A program made the position numbers and the translations under genes. Below are positions 47,141-55,300 of a stretch of DNA of 64,000 nucleotides, one piece after another. The notes below the pieces were generated by a model. That model worked only from the letters and a program-made list of their open reading frames with translations, made no database searches and was not told the DNA's origin. Position 1 is the first letter of the stretch; each line of letters starts with the position of its first letter. Source of the stretch: Winogradskyella marina (GTDB taxonomy: Bacteria; Bacteroidota; Bacteroidia; Flavobacteriales; Flavobacteriaceae); contig NZ_JADOET010000009.1 of assembly GCF_015645385.1 (NCBI RefSeq), forward strand, positions 95,065 through 159,064, in the 5' to 3' direction.

Positions 47141-47788
47141 ATGAATGCAGACTTAGGTGATTATAGAAAGTCCTACGAAAAAGGAGAATTGTTATTAAGT
47201 AACGTTCCAGAAAATCCTATTGAATTATTCCGAAATTGGTTTATAGAAGTTGATACATATTTTAATGTTGAAGAAACTAACGCCATGACAATTTCTACCA
47301 TTGGCTTAGATGGATATCCAAAGAGTAGAGTAGTGCTGCTTAAAAAATATACGCACGAAGGTTTTATTTTTTACACCAATTATGATAGTGAAAAAGGAAA
47401 AGCCATATTAGAAAACCCAAATGTGTGTTTATCATTTTTTTGGCATTCGGCAGAACGACAAATTATAATTAAAGGTAAGGCTGAAAAGATTTCAGAAAAC
47501 TTAAGTGATGGGTATTTTGAATCGCGACCAAGAGGAAGTCAGTTAGGAGCTGTTGTGTCTAATCAAAGTGAAGTGGTAGAGAACAGAGAAGCATTAGAAA
47601 CAAAACTCAAAGATTTAGAACTGAAATGTGAAGGTAAAGCGATAGAGCGCCCTAAAAATTGGGGTGGTTTTATGATTAAACCTGTAGAACTAGAGTTCTG
47701 GCAAGGTAGACCCAACCGACTTCACGATAGAATCCGCTACCAACTTCAAGAGGATTACAATTGGAAAATTGAACGTTTGGCTCCGTAG
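47141..47788 (+). CDS. pdxH: Pyridoxamine 5'-phosphate oxidase
   Basis: The 215-residue FMN enzyme has AMTISTIGLDGYPKSRVVLLKKY (starting near residue 47), FFWHSAERQIIIKGKAEKI, ESRPRGSQLGA and the C-terminal signature FWQGRPNRLHDRIRY. It oxidises pyridoxine or pyridoxamine 5'-phosphate to pyridoxal phosphate. It is intact and of usual length and appears to be transcribed alone. Confidence 0.95.
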   Translation: MNADLGDYRKSYEKGELLLSNVPENPIELFRNWFIEVDTYFNVEETNAMTISTIGLDGYPKSRVVLLKKYTHEGFIFYTNYDSEKGKAILENPNVCLSFFWHSAERQIIIKGKAEKISENLSDGYFESRPRGSQLGAVVSNQSEVVENREALETKLKDLELKCEGKAIERPKNWGGFMIKPVELEFWQGRPNRLHDRIRYQLQEDYNWKIERLAP

Positions 47789-47968
47789 TTTTAATCGTCT
47801 TTGCATGAATTTTTGAGTTGTGTTCTTATCAATTTACTTAATAACTTAATTTTTGTTTAATCTTTAAATTGAGTCGTTGAGTTGTTGCGTAATTTGTACT
47901 AGCCGTTATGACCTAAAATCACATCATAACTTAATGCTTAATTATCCATTTATTCATCACTTTAAAAT

Positions 47969-47990
47969 ACCGATTAAATGCATTTATCGG
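47969..47990. promoter_or_regulatory. Palindromic operator-like site
   Basis: ACCGATTAAATGCAT and ATGCATTTATCGG overlap on their ATGCAT centre, giving a near-perfect 21-bp palindrome (47970-47990). It is the most symmetrical instance of the motif in the window and supports binding by a dimer. Confidence 0.6.
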
Positions 47991-48030
47991 ATGATGAAAA
48001 GCGCAATTTTACATTTTAATAGTGTGTTTT

Positions 48031-48078
48031 ACCGATGATTTACATAAAATACCGACAAAATGTATGTATTTCATCGAA
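48031..48078. promoter_or_regulatory. Triple operator-like site upstream of the CAP lipoprotein gene
   Basis: Two reverse copies (48031-48045 and 48051-48065) and one forward copy (ATGTATTTCATCGAA, 48064-48078) sit together. The last ends 39 bp before a -7-like TAATTTAG at 48117-48124, and the gene starts at 48152. Confidence 0.55.
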
Positions 48079-48151
48079 TATTTAAAGATTTTCTTTTTTA
48101 TTAAAAAGTAGGTGTCTAATTTAGAACTCCCAAACCTAATTAACCTACATT

Positions 48152-48649
48152 ATGAAAGCAGTTAAACTCCTACCAATTATTGCTCTTATTGCCCTTTTTA
48201 GTTTTACTTCTTGTGCTAAAGATACTATAGAAGAAGACGTTGCAAACTCAATTGAAGTCCCAGTTGCACCTATAGCCAAAACAATAGAAATCGAAATTAT
48301 GGAACTCATTAATGACTATAGAATTAATGAAGGTTTAAATCCATTACATAATCATGAAACGGTTAAAGCTGTGGCATTTACACATACAGATTACATGATT
48401 GAAGCTAATAGTGTTTCTCACGATAACTTCTTTTTAAGAAAGCAAAGTTTACAAGCTAATGCAGATGCCTATGTGGTAACAGAAAATGTGGCTTATGGCT
48501 TTAGTTCAGCTGAGGCTGTTGTAAATGCATGGTTAGCTAGTCCGAGTCATAAGGACAATATTGATGGCGATTATACAGATTTTGATGTTTCTGCAGAGCA
48601 GAACAGTGCAGGAAAGTGGTATTTTACTAATATATTTATTAAGCGATAA
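48152..48649 (+). CDS. CAP/SCP-domain lipoprotein
   Basis: The 165-residue product has a lipoprotein signal (ALFSFTSC) and a CAP domain from about 45: INDYRINEGLNPL, VKAVAFTHTDYMIE, VSHDNFF, VTENVAYGF and ASPSHKDNIDGDYTDFDV. These are the typical CAP motifs, including the His-Glu-His-type cavity. The role in bacteria is mostly unknown, and some members bind lipids or cleave proteins. The upstream region holds the densest cluster of the recurring motif, so this gene is likely tightly regulated. Confidence 0.88.
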   Translation: MKAVKLLPIIALIALFSFTSCAKDTIEEDVANSIEVPVAPIAKTIEIEIMELINDYRINEGLNPLHNHETVKAVAFTHTDYMIEANSVSHDNFFLRKQSLQANADAYVVTENVAYGFSSAEAVVNAWLASPSHKDNIDGDYTDFDVSAEQNSAGKWYFTNIFIKR

Positions 48650-48809
48650 TTAGTAGCTTATTTTTTACGATCTATTTAAAGGTTTAGAATTCTTCAATGC
48701 CATTAAATATTTATACGTATTAAAAACCAATGAGAGCATTGGGTCTTTTTAAATTCTCTGAGAAATCGCAGCATTGAGAATAACATCAATGCCTAAAAAT
48801 AAAATGCAA

Positions 48810-48837
48810 AAGCTAGTCGGTAAGGCTAGCTTTTTTT
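48810..48837 (+). terminator. Intrinsic terminator downstream of the CAP gene
   Basis: The 7-bp stem AAGCTAG/CTAGCTT is followed by T5 and lies 160 bp after the stop codon, so the 3' untranslated region would be long. Confidence 0.7.
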
Positions 48838-48857
48838 GTAAACCACTTTAACTTTTA

Positions 48858-49309
48858 TTAAGAGGTTTTATTGTTAAAAAGAACAGACTCAGGGCATACT
48901 TGTTTTCTGTTCCTAGTGGAAAGAGTAACATTATGCTGTTCATATATTTTGCTTTTATTTAAAACTAAAACTTCAATGAGGTTGTCAATTTTAGGTAATA
49001 ACTGAAAGTTTTAAGCGATGCTCATTTCCAGACATAAATTGCCGTAACAGAATGCTTTGATGTTTATAACCTATTAAAGACACCACTAATGTATCGTGTA
49101 TTAAAGCTTTAGATAAATCGAAAATTTATGTGCCATCTGTATTGCTATATGTACCGCTATTTTTACCATTTAAAACTAAATTAGCACAAGGCAAGGTTGT
49201 CTTGAGTAAGGCTGTCTGTAATTATTCCTTTTAGCGTTTGCGCGTAGGAGGTAAGATTAAATAGAAGGACTGTAAAGGTTTTAAGTAATGCTTTAAAAAA
49301 TACACACAT
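48858..49309 (-). pseudogene. Decayed exported protein with carboxypeptidase-like regulatory domain
   Basis: Translating the minus strand in pieces gives an ATG at 49309 and a signal peptide ending SYAQ. A carboxypeptidase-D regulatory-like domain follows: LKGIITDSLTQDNLA, then (new frame) ANLVLNGKNSGTYSNTDGT, then a stop, then IFDLSKALIHDTLVVSLIGY. After another shift comes PKIDNLIEVLVLNKSKIYEQ and a stop at 48858. The first break looks like an extra base at about 49185 (CTTGCCTTGTGCT for CTTGCCTTTGCT). There are at least two frameshifts and one in-frame stop. The intact homologue was probably a longer surface protein. It lies between the CAP gene and the ompA-like gene. Confidence 0.72.
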
Positions 49310-49384
49310 ACAGAATTAAGGGTTTAAAATTGATCTTTTTAACCTTATTCGTTTACGATTATTAAGAAACCAGTACTAACAAAA

Positions 49385-49412
49385 AAAAGCAAGCCTTTTA
49401 GAGCTTGCTTTT
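49385..49412 (-). terminator. Terminator of the adhesin operon
   Basis: AAAAGCAAGC/GCTTGCTTTT forms a 10-bp stem with an 8-base loop. On the minus strand it runs into a T tract, 25 bp after the stop codon of the OmpA-like gene. Confidence 0.85.
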
Positions 49413-49436
49413 CAATGTGGTTTGTTATCTTTTAAA

Positions 49437-51350
49437 TTAACGATTAATAATATAGAAGTATGATCGTCTGTTTAATTGATGCTCTTCTTCTGAACATTTT
49501 ACGCCATTAGAACATTCATTTAAAAGTTGCGATTCACCATAGCCAATAGCACTAACTATTCTGCTAGCATCGATACCTCTAGAAATAATATAATCTCTTG
49601 TCGATTTTGCACGTCTATCAGATAACTTCATGTTATACTTATCTCGACCTCTACTATCAGTATGAGATTCAATTTTTATAACCATTTCTGAATGTTTGCG
49701 CAATACATCTACAATATTCTCTAATTCATATTCGGCATCCGTTCTAATATTCGATTTGTCAAAATCAAAGTAAATTGGATTAATAACAATTTGATTATCT
49801 TTAAGTAAAGGAGTCAACGTTAAGTCTAATGTGTTCGTTTTTTCATTTTCGTTACTTGTAGTAACTGTTCCTTTGTCGTTTTTGTAATCTGGTTTGCTAC
49901 CTAAGATGGTATAGGTTTGATCGCATTCTACATCAAATATATAGACACCATCTTCTTGAGTTGTAGTTTCTTCAATAATTTTACCTGTTTCATCAATGAG
50001 TTGAACGGTAACATCACTTAATATAATATCAGTTCTCGCTTCTCTAACAACACCTGTAATTTGTTGGTTACATTCTGTAATGCTAAAGCTGTAAATATCA
50101 TCTCCTCCTTTACCTTCTGGTCTATTGGACGAGAAATATCCTTTTTCAGTATCGTTATCTATAAAGTAAGCAAAATCATCATAACCACTATTAAAAGGTG
50201 CTCCAATATTTACAGGATCTGTAGTTGCTTCACCAGTTAAGATATTGGATTTAAAAATATCTAATAAGCCTAAGTTTAAATGCCCATCTGAAGAAAAGTA
50301 AAAGGTATTGTCTTTACTTATAAAAGGAAACATTTCACGACCTTCAGTGTTAATGTCTTCACCTAAATTTACAGGTGTACCATATGTTCCATCATCGTTT
50401 ATTTCAACGGAATAGATATCTGTTTGACCAAATCCTCCTTCGCGATCAGATACAAAGTATAATGTTTTATTATCTCTACTTAAAGCTGGGTGACCTGTTG
50501 AGAAATAGTCATCATTAAAAGGTAAACTTTTAATATCAGTCCATTGTTCTCCGACTAAGGTGGCTTTATAAATTTGAAGGTGTGTTGTTCCTTCTTTATC
50601 GTATTTTAATCGATTTCGTTTATTCGTATTGTCGCGAGTAAAATACATGGTTTTGCCATCGTTAGTTATAGCAATGGATGCCTCATGATAGTCTGTGTTT
50701 ATGTCGTCTGCATTAATTAGAGCAGGCGAACCATAAGATTGATGACCTTCGTCTTCATCTTTAATTTCAATTTGATAGATATCTAGAAACGGTTCTTTGT
50801 TCCAGCTATAAACTTTGTTGTCATCACTTCTGCTTGAAGCAATATAGAGCGTATTACCATGAACATAAGAACCAAAATCTGAGTTTTCAGAGTTAAATTC
50901 TAAATTTTCTATGCTCACAATAATGTCATCATTTTTCGAAGTAAGTTTATCGAATAAATCAGTTTCATCAGGATCATAACCTTTTAGTCTACTGTCGCCT
51001 TGTTGTGCTTCACTAAGTTTTTTGAACCACACATCAGCTTCTTCATAATTTCCAACACTTCTCAATGATTGAATATATTTGTAGATGTATTCGGCCTCAA
51101 TATTTTTATGTTCAGCTAATGCTTTACCATACCAATAAACGGCTTTTTCTGAATTAGAATTATTATAGTAAGCATCACCTAAACGTGTTAACACATGTGC
51201 ATCACTTTTGCCTTTTTCAACCGCTTTTTCATATAATTCAATGGCTTTTACGTAACCATAATTCTCAAAGAATTTATCGGCCAATTTCGTTTGGGCAAAT
51301 GCAAACGAACTACTTAAAATTATAACGAGCGCTAATATTTTGATTTTCAT
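49437..51350 (-). CDS. OmpA family protein with TPR, PD40-type and regulatory domains (PorE-like build)
   Basis: The 637-residue precursor has a signal peptide (1-19), TPR repeats at about 20-115, a beta-propeller of PD40/WD40-type blades at about 190-430 (SSRSDDNKVYSWNKEP, FVSDREGGFGQTDIY, YFSSNRPEGKGGDDIYSF), a carboxypeptidase-regulatory-like domain (about 430-515), and a C-terminal OmpA domain (about 530-637; IESHTDSRGRDKYNMKLSD, then RRAKSTRDYI) that binds peptidoglycan. This is the design of T9SS-linked PorE-like proteins and of partners of SprF-type systems. It is the last gene of the operon and probably anchors or guides the adhesin. Confidence 0.9.
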   Translation of the reverse strand: MKIKILALVIILSSSFAFAQTKLADKFFENYGYVKAIELYEKAVEKGKSDAHVLTRLGDAYYNNSNSEKAVYWYGKALAEHKNIEAEYIYKYIQSLRSVGNYEEADVWFKKLSEAQQGDSRLKGYDPDETDLFDKLTSKNDDIIVSIENLEFNSENSDFGSYVHGNTLYIASSRSDDNKVYSWNKEPFLDIYQIEIKDEDEGHQSYGSPALINADDINTDYHEASIAITNDGKTMYFTRDNTNKRNRLKYDKEGTTHLQIYKATLVGEQWTDIKSLPFNDDYFSTGHPALSRDNKTLYFVSDREGGFGQTDIYSVEINDDGTYGTPVNLGEDINTEGREMFPFISKDNTFYFSSDGHLNLGLLDIFKSNILTGEATTDPVNIGAPFNSGYDDFAYFIDNDTEKGYFSSNRPEGKGGDDIYSFSITECNQQITGVVREARTDIILSDVTVQLIDETGKIIEETTTQEDGVYIFDVECDQTYTILGSKPDYKNDKGTVTTSNENEKTNTLDLTLTPLLKDNQIVINPIYFDFDKSNIRTDAEYELENIVDVLRKHSEMVIKIESHTDSRGRDKYNMKLSDRRAKSTRDYIISRGIDASRIVSAIGYGESQLLNECSNGVKCSEEEHQLNRRSYFYIINR

Positions 51351-51362
51351 AATAAGGGCTTT

Positions 51363-52298
51363 TTAGAAATATCTTGGCGATTTAATACGTTTACTTTTAA
51401 AGACTTCAAACATTAATAATACTTCGTGAGTACCACTTGTGTAAGGTCTAATATCTGAAAGGGGATACTCGTAAGCATAACCAATTCTTAACTGTTTTGA
51501 CACCTGGAAATCTGCAATACCACCAAGAGCAGCTGCATTTTGATTCACTCTATAGGCTCCACCTAACCAAAGTTTTTCATGGAATAGAAAGTTTGCCGAA
51601 ATATCGAAAGATAAAGGCGCACCATTAGTAGCTTTTAAAAGTGCAGATGGTTTAAGTTTAGTATTTTCACTAAGGTCAAAAACATAGCCACCCGTAAAGT
51701 AATAACTAATACGCTCTAGGGCCACATAATCTGCTGAGCCACTTCCTCCATTGTTGTAATCTGTGTTTAGAATTCTCGGTGCAGATAATCCTAAATACCA
51801 CTTATTGGAATGTAAATATAAACCAGCTCCAAAATTAGGACTCCAACGATTAGATACATCGTTAAAGAATGGATCGTTTACAACCGAAGGATCACTGAGT
51901 AATTCTTCATCTAGGCTATAATGTGTAAAACCACCTTTTATTCCAAACGCTAATTTTACGGTCTCACTCGCTTTAACTGTGTATGAATAATCTGCGTATA
52001 GGTATGAAAAATTTTCATAACCTAATTTGTCATTGATAAAGGAAATTCCTAAACCCATGTTTTCGTTACGCAGTGGCGTGTGAACGGATAATGTTTGCGT
52101 TTCTGGACCACCTTCTAGGCCAACCCATTGACTTCTATGTAAGCCAACGATACTAAGTGTTTCTCTACTTCCAGCGTAAGCAGGATTAATAGAAATCGTA
52201 TTAAACATGTACTGCGTAAACTGAGGTAGCTGCTGAGAAAAGGCAGTAGAAACACTCAAAAATAGTACTGTAATACTTATGATTTTTGATAACTTCAT
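51363..52298 (-). CDS. PorP/SprF family outer-membrane protein of T9SS
   Basis: The 311-residue protein has a signal peptide and the family pattern: PQFTQYMFNTISINPAYAGSR at the mature N-terminus and repeated barrel strands ending in a short tail (KRIKSPRYF). PorP/SprF proteins are membrane partners needed for secretion or surface attachment of type B-sorted adhesins such as SprB. It follows the adhesin gene by 14 bp and precedes the OmpA-like gene by 12 bp, a compact three-gene operon. Confidence 0.93.
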   Translation of the reverse strand: MKLSKIISITVLFLSVSTAFSQQLPQFTQYMFNTISINPAYAGSRETLSIVGLHRSQWVGLEGGPETQTLSVHTPLRNENMGLGISFINDKLGYENFSYLYADYSYTVKASETVKLAFGIKGGFTHYSLDEELLSDPSVVNDPFFNDVSNRWSPNFGAGLYLHSNKWYLGLSAPRILNTDYNNGGSGSADYVALERISYYFTGGYVFDLSENTKLKPSALLKATNGAPLSFDISANFLFHEKLWLGGAYRVNQNAAALGGIADFQVSKQLRIGYAYEYPLSDIRPYTSGTHEVLLMFEVFKSKRIKSPRYF

Positions 52299-52312
52299 CG
52301 GTTAAGTTTTAA

Positions 52313-55300
52313 TTAATTTGTAGCTACGTAGATAGGTCCTGCAAAAGGATCTAAACCACTATTCTTTAAGTTAATAATATAATAATATGTACCTGTTGGG
52401 ACTTTACCAGAACTTCCTATTGAAGAACCGTGAGCTTCACCATTCCAATCGTTTTGGTAATTATTAGATTTATAAATTTCAGCACCCCAACGATTAAATA
52501 TTTGTAGTTCAATTACAAACCCACAATCTTCAACACCTGTTAAAGTAAAGAATTCATTATAGGCATCACCATTGGCTGTTACTGATTTAGAGATCACAAC
52601 ATTTTCCTCTCCACAAGCTAACACAACACAATCATCGTCTAAAGTTACAGTAACGACTGCTTCAGATGGACAAGCCCCTTCTGAAATAGAGTACATAAAT
52701 GTATAGACACCAACTTCTGCAGATGTAGGATCAAAGAAACTTCCATCAATAGTGGCATCACCTGAAACGACACTCCATGTTCCATTCATATCAAAGTCAC
52801 CAGATAATAAATTGAATAAATCTAATTCTGAATCTAGTATACATAGATTAGTATCCATCGTTTCGATGATATTACTTGTTTCTACAGTAATAGTTTGAGT
52901 GTATACGGCTTGGTTGCCACAATCATCTGTAACTGTCCAAGTTCTTGTAATTGTGTAATCATCAAAATCATTGGTTTGATTAGATTCTTCATTAAAGGAT
53001 ACATCCATATCATTTGAACATGAATCTTCGAATGATAAACTAGGCACTTCAGGAATGTCGTCACAAGTCACTACGATTGTATCTTCATATTCATTTAACA
53101 GTGTTGGTGCTGTAGTATCTTGAACCGTAATAATTTGAGTATGTATCGTTTCATTTTCACAACTGTCTGTTGCAGTCCATGTACGCACAATACTATAATC
53201 ACCCATACAAGATCCCTCTGTAATTTCTTCTTCAAATACAACTTCTGCAGTACCACAACTATCAGTAGCAGTTAATGTTTCTGCGGTTGGAACAGCGTCA
53301 CACTCTACAGTTATATCAGCTGGTAATGTTTCATTAAACATTGGTGCGGTTGTGTCTTGAACAGTAATGGTTTGTACAACTGTTGTTGTATTATCACAAT
53401 CGTCAGTTAAAGACCATGTTCTTGAAATAACAGATGCACCAGGACAAGTTCCATCTTCAACACTATCGGTGTAGGTCGCTTCAAGATCAGAAGCACAGTT
53501 GTCTGATTCATCAGTTACATCACCTGTAATAGTTAGGTCTGTAACATCAACATCACATTCAATTGTGATATCAGCAGGCACGCTAAAAGTAGGTGCTGTT
53601 GTATCTTGAACAGTTATAGTTTGAACAAATGTTGTTGTATTATCACAATCATCAGTTAAAGACCACGTTCTTGAAATGATTGAAGATCCAGGACAAGTTC
53701 CGTCTGCAACACTATCGGTAAAGATAGCATCAAGATCAGAAGCACAGTTATCTGATTCGTCAGTAACATCTCCAGTAATTGTTAAGTCTGTAGGATCAAC
53801 ATCACATTCTATTGTGATATCAGCAGGTCCACTAAAAGTAGGTGCTGTTGTATCTTGCACAGTAATGGTTTGAACATACGTTGTCGTATTATCACAATCA
53901 TCAATTAAAGACCACGTTCTAGAAATGATTGAAGATCCAGGGCAAGTTCCGTCTGCAACACTATCTGTAAATGTAGCCTTAAGATCGGTAGAGCAATTAT
54001 CTGATTCGTCATTGACATAACCAGTAATTGATAAGTCTGTAGCATCTACATCACATTCAATTGTAATATCATCTGGTACTGTAAATTCTGGTGCGATGGT
54101 GTCGTTTACAATTATTAATTGTGTGCATTCTGCACTGTTTAGAATTGTAGTTTCATCTTCGTCACGTACACCATTGCTGTTTGTATCTTCATATGATGTA
54201 ATAGTGTAAGTACGTGTAATAGTTTGTTCGCAAGTTCCTTGATCACTACTATTCTGAGCTGTAATTTCAATAAGTCCACATGCATTATCTCCTATAATTC
54301 CATCAGCATTACCTAAGGCTTCAAAAGCTTCAATTGTATAAGCTGTTTCTGAGGGTAACTCACTGTAACAAGCTACGGTAGTGTCTTCAAAAGTAGGACA
54401 CGTTACCTCAAACTCACAGCATATTGCGGCATCGCCAGATAAGGTAATGGTATTACATAAATTAGCATCTTGTATTTCAATATTGTAATCTTCAGTGCCA
54501 GATATAGCATCAGAAGTCCACGTAAAAGTATCATCATCATTAGTAGCCCAAGTACCAGGTTGGCCATTTCCAATTGCTGTAAAAGGTGCCGTTCCTGTAA
54601 ATGTAGCAACCACAGTGTAAGTTGTGCCGTCTTCAGAGCATTCTAAGGTTTCCGCAGATATTAAGGTAATATCATTTGTAAAGTTAACTGTTACCGCTAA
54701 TCTTTCTAAACTTTCACAACTATTGCTAGTCGTTTGTGTTGCATAATAAGTGTTTCCATCAATTAACTCTTCAGAAGAATCTAAAGAAGATGTGTCTGTT
54801 TCACTTGCATACCATTGAATATTTGTACCAGTAGCACTTAAGTCTGCTATAGTAGGTTCACTAGATTCACAAAACTCTTGAACACTATTACCTGTTGGAG
54901 TTGTTGTTGTGTTTAGGCTAATAGTAATGGTTGCAGGAGTAGACGTAACACCAATCATATCTGTTATAGTATACTCTATAGAGGTTCCGGAAAAGCTAGG
55001 AAGTGCCTCAAACAATACAACACCTTGGTTGTTGACAGAAAATGTTCCTTCATTCGGAATAGTTACCGAAGTGCTAGGTAGCGATGTTATCGGATCTATT
55101 AACTCTACAGCTGTTATATCTATATCATAAGTACCGGCAGAATCATTGTTTAAAACACTAATTTCTATTTCTGTATCATCAGAGGTAATACATAAAGTAT
55201 CATCAACGGCAACAGGAGTAATTATTTGAGAAGGACAACGAGCACCATCTCCAGGTAATACATCTATTAATTGGTTATATGGTGTTGCAGCTAAATTTCC

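Larger units (their letters stand above)
47789..48151. other. Intergenic region rich in the recurring motif
   Basis: There is no gene in these 363 bases. They contain five copies of the operator-like motif in two clusters (47969-47990 and 48031-48078), and an AT-rich left half with weak periodicity. Confidence 0.6.
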
